Origin: Variovorax sp. 54
Lineage (GTDB): Bacteria > Pseudomonadota > Gammaproteobacteria > Burkholderiales > Burkholderiaceae_C
NCBI RefSeq assembly: GCF_002754375.1
Contig: NZ_PEFF01000001.1
Location: forward strand, 4,171,501-4,235,500
Length of the DNA stretch: 64,000 bases
Direction: 5' to 3'
Shown: positions 15,963-24,743 of the stretch, in pieces
How the letters are laid out: the number at the start of each line of letters is the position of its first letter
How positions within the stretch are numbered: position 1 is the first letter of the stretch
The notes under the pieces: generated by a model
The model's input: only the letters and a program-made list of their open reading frames with translations
What the model was told of the DNA's origin: nothing
The model's database searches: none
Program-made: the position numbers and the translations under genes

Positions 15963-17153
15963 TCAATCCCAGGAGAGCGCACCACCCGACTGGTACTCGA
16001 TCACGCGGGTTTCGAAAAAGTTGCGCTCTTTCTTCAGGTCAATCATTTCGCTCATCCAGGGGAACGGGTTTTCCTCGTTCGGGAAGAGCGTTTCGAGGCC
16101 GATCTGCTGCGCGCGCCGGTTGGCGATGTAGCGCAGGTAGCCCTTGAACATGGAGGCGTTCATGCCGAGCACGCCGCGCGGCATGGTGTCTTCGGCGTAT
16201 TTGTATTCGAGCTCGACGGCCTTCATGAAGAGGTCCTTGATCTCGGCCTTGAACTCTGCGGTCCAAAGGCCGGGATTCTCGAGCTTGAGCTGGTTGATCA
16301 GGTCGATGCCGAAATTGCAGTGCATCGACTCGTCGCGCAGGATGTACTGGTACTGCTCGGCGGCGCCGGTCATCTTGTTCTGGCGGCCCAGCGCAAGAAT
16401 TTGCGTGAAGCCGACGTAGAAGAAGAGGCCTTCCATCAGGCAGGCGAACACGATGAGCGACTTGAGCAGCGTCTGGTCGGTCTCGTGCGTGCCGGTCTTG
16501 AAGAGCGGGTCGCTGATGGCGTCGATGAACGGGAGCAGGAACTGGTCCTTCTCGCGGATCGACTGCACTTCGTTGTAGGCGTTGAAGATCTCGCTCTCGT
16601 CCAGGCCGAGCGACTCGACGATGTACTGGTACGCGTGCGTGTGGATCGCTTCTTCAAATGCCTGGCGCAGCAGGAACTGGCGGCACTCGGGGGCCGTGAT
16701 GTGGCGGTAGGTGCCCAGCACGATGTTGTTGGCGGCGAGCGAATCGGCGGTCACGAAGAAGCCGAGGTTGCGCTTGACGATGCGGCGCTCGTCTTCGGTC
16801 AGGCCGTTCGGGTCTTTCCACAACGCGATGTCACGCGTCATGTTCACTTCCTGCGGCATCCAGTGGTTGGCGCAGGTGGCGAGGTACTTTTCCCAAGCCC
16901 ACTTGTACTTGAACGGCACCAGCTGGTTGACGTCGGTCTGGCCGTTGATGATCCGCTTGTCGGAAGCCTTGACGCGCTGGCCTGCAGCGGCAGCCACCGG
17001 TGCGGTGGCAGTGGCGGGTTGTGCAAGCGACGAAGTCGGAGCGGCGACCGCGCGACCTGCGGAAGAACCGCTGGTCGATGCGTGGTGCTGCTGCAATCCT
17101 TGTTGCATATCCTTTGGTAAGGAGGGCTTGACTTCTTCGTCCCAGGTCAACAT
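15963..17153 (-). CDS. nrdB: Class Ia ribonucleotide reductase, beta subunit
   Basis: 396 residues from ATG 17153 ([14 protein letters not shown]). A TTG 12 bp upstream could also initiate but is less likely. It contains the diiron-site helices ([46 protein letters not shown]), with the radical tyrosine expected in the HAYQYI segment. It provides the tyrosyl radical for NrdA. The N-terminus has a non-conserved Ala/Ser/Thr-rich insertion (about 20-60). It lies 212 bp downstream of nrdA on the same strand and may be co-transcribed from the NrdR-controlled promoter. Confidence 0.94.
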   Translation of the reverse strand: MLTWDEEVKPSLPKDMQQGLQQHHASTSGSSAGRAVAAPTSSLAQPATATAPVAAAAGQRVKASDKRIINGQTDVNQLVPFKYKWAWEKYLATCANHWMPQEVNMTRDIALWKDPNGLTEDERRIVKRNLGFFVTADSLAANNIVLGTYRHITAPECRQFLLRQAFEEAIHTHAYQYIVESLGLDESEIFNAYNEVQSIREKDQFLLPFIDAISDPLFKTGTHETDQTLLKSLIVFACLMEGLFFYVGFTQILALGRQNKMTGAAEQYQYILRDESMHCNFGIDLINQLKLENPGLWTAEFKAEIKDLFMKAVELEYKYAEDTMPRGVLGMNASMFKGYLRYIANRRAQQIGLETLFPNEENPFPWMSEMIDLKKERNFFETRVIEYQSGGALSWD

Positions 17154-17254
17154 AGAAAAATCCAATGCGCAATTATCGGAGCAACGATGTGAGTTGCAAA
17201 GTGCTCGTTCACATCGTGCGCCATTTATGGGGTTGTTATGTTGCTCGCATGCAT

Positions 17255-17356
17255 CGCGCGACGTCAGTCAATGCCTTGATTGATTGAACGTCGCGCGCTT
17301 TTTACTTGTGCGAGCACCTCGCTGATCGATCGAAGCGTCTGGTGTGTTGACGCTTC
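17255..17356 (-). promoter_or_regulatory. Inverted repeats in the nrdA-nrdB gap
   Basis: Two inverted repeats lie in this 212-bp gap: CGCGCGACGT (17255-17264) with ACGTCGCGCG (17288-17297), and GAAGCGTC (17332-17339) with GACGCTTC (17349-17356), the latter only 10 nt after the nrdA stop. Neither is followed by a T tract in the direction of transcription. They may stabilise or process the nrdAB transcript. No NrdR box is visible before nrdB. Confidence 0.4.
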
Positions 17357-17365
17357 ACTTGCACA

Positions 17366-20278
17366 TCACTGGCAGGCTTCGCAGGTCGGATCGTCGACAC
17401 CGCAGAACGCGATGTCGGTGGCGGGCATTGCGCTCATCTGTGCCTGCGCTGCAGCAGCGGCGGCTTCGAGTGCGCTCATGCCCGAGGGTGCGTCGTTGCC
17501 CGACGACACCGCGTTGAGACGGCCCGATTGCACCGTCGACTTTTCTGCGTGCGTCGCGCTCTGCGTGCGCAGGTAGTACGTGGTCTTCAGGCCGCGCAGC
17601 CACGCGAGCTTGTAGGTGTCGTCGAGCTTCTTGCCCGAGGCGCCGGCCATGTAGATGTTCAGCGACTGCGCCTGGTCGATCCACTTCTGGCGACGCGAGG
17701 CGGCTTCGACGAGCCACGTGGTTTCGACTTCGAACGCGGTGGCGTACAGCGCCTTCACGTCTTGCGGCACGCGGTCGATGGGGCGCAGCGAACCGTCGAA
17801 GTGCTTCAGGTCCATGACCATCACGTCGTCCCACAGGCCCAGGCGCTTCAGGTCGCGCACCAGGTAGTGGTTGATGACGGTGAACTCGCCCGACAGGTTC
17901 GACTTGACCGACAGGTTGCCGAAGCAGGGTTCGATGGAAGCGTCAACGCCGATGATGTTCGAGATGGTCGCGGTCGGAGCGATGGCCACGCAGTTCGAAT
18001 TGCGCATGCCCTGGGTCTTGATCTTCTGGCGCAGCGCGTCCCAGTCGAGCGTGGACGAGCGGTCCACTTCGACGTAGCCGCCGCGTGCCTTCTCGAGCAG
18101 GTCGAGCGTGTCGATCGGCAGGATGCCCTTGTCCCACAGCGAGCCCTTGTAGCTCGAGTACTTGCCGCGTTCACGTGCCAGGTCGGCCGACGCCGAGTAC
18201 GCGTGGTAGCAGATGGCTTCCATCGACTCGTCAGCGAACTGCACGGCTTCTTGCGAGGCGTAGGGAATGCGCAGTTCGTACAGCGCGTCCTGGAAGCCCA
18301 TCAGGCCCAGGCCGACCGGACGGTGGCGCAGGTTGGAGTCGCGCGCCTTCTTCACGGCGTAGTAGTTGATGTCGATCACGTTGTCGAGCATGCGCATCGC
18401 GGTCGAGATCGTCTTCTGCAGCTTGACCTGGTCGACCTTGCCGTCCTTCAGATGCTGCAGCAGGTTCACGGAACCCAGGTTGCACACGGCGGTTTCGGTG
18501 TCGCTGGTGTTCAGCGTGATCTCGGTGCACAGGTTCGACGAGTGCACCACGCCGGCGTGCTGCTGCGGCGAGCGCACGTTGCAGGCGTCCTTGAACGTGA
18601 TCCAGGGATGGCCGGTCTCGAACAGCATCGTGAGCATCTTGCGCCACAGGTCCGACGCCTGAATGGTGCGCGCGGGCTTGATGTCGCCGCGGGCAGCCTT
18701 CTCTTCGTAGGCGACGTAGGCCTTCTCGAAGTCGGCGCCGAACAGGTCGTGCAGGTCAGGCACGTTGGAGGGCGAGAACAGCGTCCAGGTGCCCTTTTCC
18801 ATCACGCGGCGCATGAAGAGGTCGGGGATCCAGTTGGCGGTGTTCATGTCGTGCGTGCGGCGGCGGTCGTCGCCGGTGTTCTTGCGCAGCTCCAGGAACT
18901 CCTCGATGTCGAGGTGCCAGGTTTCCAGGTACGTGCAGACGGCGCCCTTGCGCTTGCCGCCCTGGTTCACGGCCACGGCCGTGTCGTTCACCACCTTCAG
19001 GAACGGCACGACGCCTTGCGATTCGCCGTTGGTGCCCTTGATGTGGCTGCCCAGTGCGCGCACGCGGGTCCAGTCGTTGCCCAGGCCGCCGGCGAACTTC
19101 GACAGCAGCGCGTTTTCCTTGATCGACTCGTAGATGCCGTCCAGGTCGTCGGGCACGGTGGTCAGGTAGCAGCTGGACAGCTGCGAGCGCAGCGTGCCGG
19201 CGTTGAACAGAGTGGGCGTGCTCGACATGAAGTCGAACGACGACAGCACTTCATAGAACTCGATGGCGCGGGCTTCGCGGTCGATTTCGTTCAGCGACAG
19301 GCCCATGGCCACGCGCATGAAGAACGCTTGCGGCAGTTCGATGCGCGACTTGCGCACGTGCAGGAAGTAGCGGTCGTACAGCGTCTGCAGGCCGAGGTAG
19401 TCGAACTGGTTGTCGCGCTCGGCCTTGAGGGCGGCGCCCAGGCGAGGCAGGTCGTACTGCAGCAGTTTTTCGTCGAGCAGCTCGTTGTCCACGCCCTTCT
19501 TGATGAATTGCGGGAAGTAGTCGGCGTAGGCGGTGGCACGGTCGACGGGCATCACTTCGCGGCCGATGATCTCCTTGAAGATCGTGTGCAGCAGCAGGCG
19601 CGCGGTGGCGAAGGTGTAGTCGGGGTCCTTCTCGATCAGCGTGCGGGCCGCCAGGATGGAAGCCTTGTAGACCTCGTCCAGCGGCACGCCGTCGTACAGG
19701 TTGCGCATCGTCTCGGCAACGATCGGGGCCGCGGTGATGCTGTCGCCCAAGTTTTCGCAGGCCGATTCGATCAGGCCCTTGAGCTCGTTCAGGTCGAGCG
19801 CCACGCGCTCGCCGTTGTCGAGCACGTGCAGCACCGGCGCGGCGGGCAGGTCCTGCTCGCCTTGCTTCGAACGCTCCTGGGTGCGGCGTTCGCGGTACAG
19901 CACGTAGGCACGTGCGATTTCATGGTGGCCGCCGCGCATCAGGCCGAGCTCGACCTGGTCCTGCACGTCTTCGATGTGGAAGGTGCCGCCGCCCGGACGC
20001 GAGCGCACCATGGCGCGGATCACGCCTTGCGTGAGCACGTCGACCGTTTCGCGCACGCTGGCCGACGCCGCGCCCTGGGTGCCATGCACGGCCAGGAAGG
20101 CCTTCATCATGGCGATGGCGATCTTGTTCGGTTCGAAGGGAACGACGGCGCCGTTGCGGCGAATGATCTGGTAGTGGGCGAGGTTCTGACCGGTGGGCGA
20201 GCCCGCAGTGTCTTGTTGCTGCTGCGGCGTCGCGGGGACGGCGCGGGGGGTCGACGGGGTGTTCAGTGCAGTTTGCAT
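17366..20278 (-). CDS. nrdA: Class Ia ribonucleotide reductase, alpha subunit
   Basis: 970 residues. The N-terminal ATP-cone (about 30-125; YQIIRRNGAVVPFEPNKIA) provides allosteric activity control and is followed by the catalytic barrel. Landmarks include LSSCYL (the Cys225-equivalent), NLCTEI (thiyl-radical Cys and catalytic Glu), AVCNLGS (the Cys462-equivalent), TTYYLRT (radical-transfer tyrosines) and a C-terminal CEAC pair for re-reduction. It makes deoxyribonucleotides with NrdB. It is transcribed from a promoter overlaid by two NrdR boxes at 20361-20408. At 970 residues it is longer than E. coli NrdA (761), mainly because of the N-terminal extension and insertions. Confidence 0.96.
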   Translation of the reverse strand: MQTALNTPSTPRAVPATPQQQQDTAGSPTGQNLAHYQIIRRNGAVVPFEPNKIAIAMMKAFLAVHGTQGAASASVRETVDVLTQGVIRAMVRSRPGGGTFHIEDVQDQVELGLMRGGHHEIARAYVLYRERRTQERSKQGEQDLPAAPVLHVLDNGERVALDLNELKGLIESACENLGDSITAAPIVAETMRNLYDGVPLDEVYKASILAARTLIEKDPDYTFATARLLLHTIFKEIIGREVMPVDRATAYADYFPQFIKKGVDNELLDEKLLQYDLPRLGAALKAERDNQFDYLGLQTLYDRYFLHVRKSRIELPQAFFMRVAMGLSLNEIDREARAIEFYEVLSSFDFMSSTPTLFNAGTLRSQLSSCYLTTVPDDLDGIYESIKENALLSKFAGGLGNDWTRVRALGSHIKGTNGESQGVVPFLKVVNDTAVAVNQGGKRKGAVCTYLETWHLDIEEFLELRKNTGDDRRRTHDMNTANWIPDLFMRRVMEKGTWTLFSPSNVPDLHDLFGADFEKAYVAYEEKAARGDIKPARTIQASDLWRKMLTMLFETGHPWITFKDACNVRSPQQHAGVVHSSNLCTEITLNTSDTETAVCNLGSVNLLQHLKDGKVDQVKLQKTISTAMRMLDNVIDINYYAVKKARDSNLRHRPVGLGLMGFQDALYELRIPYASQEAVQFADESMEAICYHAYSASADLARERGKYSSYKGSLWDKGILPIDTLDLLEKARGGYVEVDRSSTLDWDALRQKIKTQGMRNSNCVAIAPTATISNIIGVDASIEPCFGNLSVKSNLSGEFTVINHYLVRDLKRLGLWDDVMVMDLKHFDGSLRPIDRVPQDVKALYATAFEVETTWLVEAASRRQKWIDQAQSLNIYMAGASGKKLDDTYKLAWLRGLKTTYYLRTQSATHAEKSTVQSGRLNAVSSGNDAPSGMSALEAAAAAAQAQMSAMPATDIAFCGVDDPTCEACQ

Positions 20279-20360
20279 TCGCTTCCTCTCGGTTGTGCAA
20301 TTCTTGTTGGTTGGCAGCGCCTCGTTGGACGCTGCGTCGGCGTTGGTGCCGAACGGGAGG

Positions 20361-20408
20361 ACACTATATCTAGGGTGTGGAGGGGCTACAACCCACTAGA
20401 TGTAGTGT
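20361..20408 (-). promoter_or_regulatory. NrdR box pair over the nrdA promoter
   Basis: Box 1 is ACACTATATCTAGGGT (20361-20376) and box 2 is CCACTAGATGTAGTGT (20393-20408). Both match the 16-bp NrdR consensus ACACwAtATaTwGtgt well, and their starts are 32 bp apart, about three helical turns, as expected for cooperative NrdR binding. On the minus strand TTGTAG (20391-20386), a 17-bp spacer and TATAGT (20368-20363) form a sigma-70 promoter, so box 1 covers the -10 and box 2 lies just upstream of the -35. Repression by NrdR when dATP is high is the known role. Confidence 0.9.
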
Positions 20409-20628
20409 TTTGCATCGAATTCAAGCGCTACGGGTAATCCCTTGGAAGGCCGATGTGCCCGGCGATCCCGCGCCAATACTGAGTCATGGTCGCGCAAGCC
20501 GCGCGGGGCGGGGCTTGTGGGCCGATTTGGGCCTGCAGGCCGCATGGTTGCTGCGTTGCGCGTCTGCGCTCTCGAGATTGCTGCACTGCGAGCGCAGCGC
20601 ATCGCGGGTCGCGGGCCGATTGAAAAAA
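20409..20628. other. Gene-free stretch between ampD and the nrdA promoter
   Basis: With the nrdA 5' UTR and NrdR region this makes a 350-bp gap (20279-20628). Beyond the NrdR boxes I see only short GC-rich dyads and no convincing gene, terminator or operator. The ampD transcript ends into it from the right. Confidence 0.5.
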
Positions 20629-21246
20629 TTAGCGCGCCACCACCTGCTCGGGAAACATCTGTGGACTCCAGCCGAGTTGTTCGCGCAGCACGCGCCAGTC
20701 GAAACCGGCGCCGGGGTCTTGCTTGCGGCCGGGCGCGATGTGCTCGTGGCCGGCGATGTGGGCGATGGCGCAGTGCTGCGCGAGCGCAGCGCAGAGGCTG
20801 GCCAGCGTTTCGTACTGGGCCTCTTCGAAGCGCTCGCCCTCGAGGCCTTCGAGCTCGATGCCGACCGAGTCGTCGTTGCAGTTGGTGCGCCCGCGCCACG
20901 ACGACACGCCGGCATGCCAGGCGCGGTCCTCGCAGCTCACGAACTGCCAGAGCTCGCCGTTGCGCCGCACATAGAAATGCGAGGACACCTCGAGCCCGCG
21001 GATCGACTGGAAGTACGGGTGCGCATCCCAGTCGAGTTGGTTGGTGAAGAGCTGCTGCACGGCGTTGCCGCCGTATTCGCCCGGCGGCAGGCTGATCGAG
21101 TGCAGCACGATCAGGTCGGTCTGCGCACCGACGGGGCGCGGGCCGAAGTTGGGCGAGGGCAGGGCCTTGGCGAAGCGGTACCAGCCAGCGCGCCACAAGC
21201 CGTCGTCGCCGGCCGGTGTCGCGACGGGGGCGTCAGTCGTCGGCAT
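20629..21246 (-). CDS. ampD: 1,6-anhydro-N-acetylmuramyl-L-alanine amidase
   Basis: 205 residues of the Amidase_2 (PGRP-like) fold. AmpD cleaves the L-Ala stem peptide from anhydro-muropeptides in the cytoplasm during peptidoglycan recycling, and its loss induces AmpC beta-lactamase in many species. The zinc ligands are visible: His in LIVLHSISLP, then His and Asp in the AGHEHIAPGRKQDPGAGFDW region. There is no signal peptide, as expected for AmpD rather than AmiD. ATG 21246 overlaps the pilR 3' end by 14 bp. An ATG 12 bp further upstream is possible. Confidence 0.92.
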   Translation of the reverse strand: MPTTDAPVATPAGDDGLWRAGWYRFAKALPSPNFGPRPVGAQTDLIVLHSISLPPGEYGGNAVQQLFTNQLDWDAHPYFQSIRGLEVSSHFYVRRNGELWQFVSCEDRAWHAGVSSWRGRTNCNDDSVGIELEGLEGERFEEAQYETLASLCAALAQHCAIAHIAGHEHIAPGRKQDPGAGFDWRVLREQLGWSPQMFPEQVVAR

Positions 21247-22786
21247 GCGCGGTGGCACCGTCGTCGCCGTTGGGTGTGGAGATGCCCAGGCGAGCGATGC
21301 GGTAGCGGATCTGGCGCAGGCTCATGCCCAACCGCGCGGCAGCGGCCGTGCGGTTGAAGCCGCTTTCGTGCAGCGCGCGCACGAGGATCTCGCGCTCCTG
21401 CTGGTCGAGCCAGGCTTGCAGGTCGGAGGGCAGCGGCGGCGGCGCGGGCTTGGGTTCGACGGCCGGTGCCGATGCGGGCGCAGCAACAGCGGCGGTCGCA
21501 GCCTCGGTTGGCACGGCGGCAGATTCGTTGCGGGGCGCCGCCGGCATCGTGCCCATCAGGTCGATCTGCAGCTCGTCGCCGTCGTTCAGCGCCACGGCGC
21601 GGTGCAGCAGGTTCTCGAGCTCGCGCACGTTGCCGTCGAGCGGGTGCTGGGCCAGGCGCTGCAGCAGCGCGTCGGACAGGCGCGGCGCCGGCAGGCCGCC
21701 GTCTTGCGCGATGCGCGCGAGCAGCGCGGTGCACAGCGCGGGCAGGTCTTCGCGGCGCTCGCGCAGCGCGGGCACCGCGATCTCGATCACGTTGAGGCGG
21801 TAGAACAGGTCTTGCCGGAAGCGGCCGGCCAGCACTTCGGCGTGCAGATCCTTGTGGGTGGCGCTCACGATGCGCACGTCGACCGCGTCTTCCTGCGTCG
21901 AACCGATGGCGCGCACGCTGCGCTCCTGAATGGCGCGCAGCAACTTCGACTGCATGGCCAGCGGCAGGTCGCCGATCTCGTCGAGGAACAGCGTGCCGTC
22001 GCGCGCCGCCTGGAAGTAGCCGTCGCGGTCTTGCGAGGAGCCGGTGTACGAGCCCTTCTTGGCGCCGAAGAATTCGGCCTCGAGCAGGTTCTCGGGAATC
22101 GCGCCGCAGTTCACCGCGACGAAGGGGCCGTCGCTGCGCTGGCTGCAGCCGTGCACGGCGCGCGCGACCAGCTCCTTGCCGGTGCCCGACTCGCCGCGCA
22201 CCAGCACCGGCGCCATGCCGCGCGCCACCTTGGCGATGCGCGACTTGACGAGGCGCATCGGGTCGGAGTCGCCGACCAGCCGGTCGAGCGCGGTGGCGCC
22301 GCTGCGCGTCACGGACAGCGCATCGGGGCGCTCGCCGCCGTGGCTGGCAGCCTGCGGCGCCGGCTTCTGCGGCACGACCACCGCGGCGCGGTTGGCCTGC
22401 ACGGCCGACGCCACCACGGCGCGGAACTGCTTCAGGTCGACCGGCTTCGTGAGGTAGTCGAAGGCGCCGGCCTTCAGCGCCTCGACCGCGTTCTCGGCCG
22501 AGCCGTAGGCGGTCATGACCACGCAGCGCTCGCTGCGCTGGTCTTTCTGGATGCGGTGGATGATCTCCATGCCTTCGCCGTCGGGCAGCCGCATGTCGGT
22601 GATCACGGCGTCGAAGCGGCCGGCCTCCAGGTGCTGCCAGGCTTCGGACACGCTGCCCGCCGCTTCCACCCGGTAGCCTTCACGCAGCAGCGTGAGTTCG
22701 TACAGCGTGCGCAGGTCGGGTTCGTCGTCGATGACGAGGATCTGCGCGGGGCGCGGGGCGGCGGCGGAAGGCGGGAGGGAGCTCAC
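21233..22786 (-). CDS. pilR: Sigma-54 response regulator PilR
   Basis: 517 residues starting at GTG 22786, the only plausible start 5 bp after the pilS stop. Domains in order: receiver (LVIDDEPDL, phospho-Asp in VITDMRLPDG), AAA+ sigma-54 activator domain (Walker A GESGTGKE, Walker B LFLDEIGDLP), and a Fis-type HTH (NRTAAAARLGMSLRQIRYRI). The GAFTGA loop appears as GSYTGS, an altered form. With PilS it activates pilA (type IV pilin) transcription in pseudomonads and relatives. pilA is not in this window. Confidence 0.92.
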   Translation of the reverse strand: MSSLPPSAAAPRPAQILVIDDEPDLRTLYELTLLREGYRVEAAGSVSEAWQHLEAGRFDAVITDMRLPDGEGMEIIHRIQKDQRSERCVVMTAYGSAENAVEALKAGAFDYLTKPVDLKQFRAVVASAVQANRAAVVVPQKPAPQAASHGGERPDALSVTRSGATALDRLVGDSDPMRLVKSRIAKVARGMAPVLVRGESGTGKELVARAVHGCSQRSDGPFVAVNCGAIPENLLEAEFFGAKKGSYTGSSQDRDGYFQAARDGTLFLDEIGDLPLAMQSKLLRAIQERSVRAIGSTQEDAVDVRIVSATHKDLHAEVLAGRFRQDLFYRLNVIEIAVPALRERREDLPALCTALLARIAQDGGLPAPRLSDALLQRLAQHPLDGNVRELENLLHRAVALNDGDELQIDLMGTMPAAPRNESAAVPTEAATAAVAAPASAPAVEPKPAPPPLPSDLQAWLDQQEREILVRALHESGFNRTAAAARLGMSLRQIRYRIARLGISTPNGDDGATAHADD

Positions 22787-22791
22787 GGCCG

Positions 22792-24489
22792 CTATTGTGT
22801 CAGCCGGTTTTCGCTCGGGGCGAAGCTGACGAAGAATTCGTTGCCCTCGGGGCCGCCCGGCACCAGCGCGCGCCGTTCGTAGCCGATGGTGGCGCCGTGG
22901 CGCCGGCACAGCTCGCGGCACAGGAACAGGCCCAGGCCGCTGGAGCGGCTCTCGGACGAGAAGAAGGGTTCGAACAGATGGCGCTGCACCGCGGGCTCCA
23001 GCGGCGCGCCGTCGCTCCACACCAGCAACGCGGCGCGCTGCACGCCGGCCCGCTGCGTCGTGGTGATGACCTGGATCGCGCCCTCGCGCTGGCTCGCGTA
23101 GCGCGCCGCGTTGTCCAGCAGGTTCACCAGCAGGCGGCGCAGGTGCTCGGCTTCGAAGCGCACCTCGCTGCCCGGCGCGTCGAGCGCCACGCGCACGCCC
23201 TTGCGCTGCGTCTGGCGCACCCATTCCTCGGCCAGGATCTGCGCGGCCGGGTCGAGCACCAGCTGTTCGCCGAGCGACAGCACGCGCTGCTGGCGCGCGC
23301 GCGAGACGTCGAGCACGTCGTCCACGATGCGCGCCAGGCGCTGCGCGTTGTGCTGCACCATGTCGGTCAGCTTGCGGTGCGCCGGGTCGGTCAGGTCTTC
23401 GCTGAGCAGCGCGCTGGCCTGCGCGATGGCGGCCAGCGGGTTGCGGATTTCATGCGCCACCGCGGCCGACATGCGGCCCATCGCGGCGAGCTTTTCGGTG
23501 CGGATGCGGGCTTCGAGCTCGCGCAGGTCCTGCAGGAACATCACGCACAGGCTGTCGGCGCGCCGGTCGTCGGTGGGCGTGAGCCGGGTGCGCACGCGCA
23601 CCTCGCGCGCCGCACCGCGCGCCTGCGCCACCGGGATTTCTTCGGTCTGCGGCGCGCGCCGCGCGAAGGTCTGGCGCGCTAGCGCGGCCAGCGCGTGCCA
23701 GGCCGGCTGGGCGTGCAGCGGGAACGGCAGTGGCAACTGCGCCAGGCCCTGGCCGAGAATCGCGTCGGCCGCCGGATTGGCGGTGTGCACCAGGCCCTCG
23801 GCGTCGATCACCAGCACGCCTTCGGTGAGCGTTTCGATCACCAGGTCGTTGACCTGCGCCTGCATCTGCGCGTGGCTGCGGCTGCGTTGCGCCACCGCCT
23901 CTTCGCGCGCCAGCCGGCGCGCCAGTTCGTGCGCGAGCAGCGCCACCACGAACAGGCCGGTGCCGGTGAGGGCGGCCTGCACGAAGCGCGCGGAGGGGTC
24001 GTTCGGTTGCTGCAGCCAGTGCCAGCCGGCGTCGGCCAGCAGCAGCAGCGTCACGGTGGCCGTGGTGCCCAGGCCCACGAGCAGCGTGCCGAGCACCGCG
24101 CTCATCAGCACCGGCAGCGCGAACAGCGGCGTGTAGTTGACGCTGCCGCCCTGCAGCACCTGCAAGGCGCTGAAGATGCCCAGGTCGACGCCGATGGTCA
24201 GCAGCCACAGCGTCGAGAAGCCGCGGATCGGCGGCGCGAAGTGCGCGTAGCGCATCTCCAGCCAGGCCAGCACGAGGTAGCCGCCCGACAGCACGATCGG
24301 CAGTGGCTGCACCGTCTGTCCGATGGCGAAGGCCACGCCTTGCAGCAGCACCAGCACCAGCGCCACGAAACAGCGCGCCGCCATGAAGCCGCGCCACAGC
24401 CGCAGCAGCGCGCTGCTGTCGCCGGCGCCCAGGTCGAGCACGTCCCAGTCGGTGGCCGGCTCGCCGCGCGACCGGCGCAACGAACTCAT
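22792..24489 (-). CDS. pilS: Sensor histidine kinase PilS
   Basis: 565 residues: six predicted membrane segments in the first 190 residues, a PAS-like region (about 215-330), a HisKA domain with the H box AVAHEIRNPLAAIAQ, and a HATPase domain with NLLDNAARYA and SSGLGLFLCRELCRRHG. It is the partner of PilR, encoded immediately downstream. In Pseudomonas PilS senses pilin in the inner membrane. Its ATG overlaps the stop of the small upstream gene by 4 bp. Confidence 0.92.
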   Translation of the reverse strand: MSSLRRSRGEPATDWDVLDLGAGDSSALLRLWRGFMAARCFVALVLVLLQGVAFAIGQTVQPLPIVLSGGYLVLAWLEMRYAHFAPPIRGFSTLWLLTIGVDLGIFSALQVLQGGSVNYTPLFALPVLMSAVLGTLLVGLGTTATVTLLLLADAGWHWLQQPNDPSARFVQAALTGTGLFVVALLAHELARRLAREEAVAQRSRSHAQMQAQVNDLVIETLTEGVLVIDAEGLVHTANPAADAILGQGLAQLPLPFPLHAQPAWHALAALARQTFARRAPQTEEIPVAQARGAAREVRVRTRLTPTDDRRADSLCVMFLQDLRELEARIRTEKLAAMGRMSAAVAHEIRNPLAAIAQASALLSEDLTDPAHRKLTDMVQHNAQRLARIVDDVLDVSRARQQRVLSLGEQLVLDPAAQILAEEWVRQTQRKGVRVALDAPGSEVRFEAEHLRRLLVNLLDNAARYASQREGAIQVITTTQRAGVQRAALLVWSDGAPLEPAVQRHLFEPFFSSESRSSGLGLFLCRELCRRHGATIGYERRALVPGGPEGNEFFVSFAPSENRLTQ

Positions 24490-24743
24490 GCGGAGGTGCC
24501 GGCCTGACGGTGCGCGGCGCTGCAGTACACCGCGCCGTCCGGCCCGGGGAGCGCGTCGGCCGCGGGCAGGTGCAGTCCGCAATGGGCGCAGCGCACCATC
24601 GCCTGCGGCGGGCCTACGGCCGGCGTGCGCTGTTGCGCCTTCCTGGCGCGTTCCTGTTGCGCGTCGCGCATCTCTTCGCGCCGGTTCTTGCGCCACAGCC
24701 AGATCGCGACCCACACCACCGCGAGGACGAGCAGGTACTTCAT
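24486..24743 (-). CDS. Small membrane protein with zinc-ribbon-like tail (PP0621 family)
   Basis: 85 residues: one N-terminal membrane segment (MKYLLVLAVVWVAIWLW), a charged stretch, then CAHCGLHLPAADALPGPDG and a YCSAAHR motif, consistent with a small Cys/His zinc site. This matches the short PP0621-type proteins found next to pilS in betaproteobacteria. Function is unknown. ATGA overlaps at both ends (with the CcsA-like gene upstream and pilS downstream) indicate tight translational coupling. Confidence 0.8.
   Translation of the reverse strand: MKYLLVLAVVWVAIWLWRKNRREEMRDAQQERARKAQQRTPAVGPPQAMVRCAHCGLHLPAADALPGPDGAVYCSAAHRQAGTSA

Noticed and set aside
17154..17165. Upstream TTG as the nrdB start
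   Set aside because: It adds only four residues and lacks a ribosome site. ATG 17153 gives the family-like MLTWDEEV start.
17255..17303. Dyad followed by CTTTTT as a terminator for nrdA
   Set aside because: The T run is on the plus strand while nrdA and nrdB are transcribed on the minus strand.
17528..20437. 969-residue open frame on the plus strand across nrdA
   Set aside because: It is antisense to a full-length, motif-complete NrdA. Its composition (His/Val/Arg/Ala-rich, no domain) is that of a GC-bias mirror frame.
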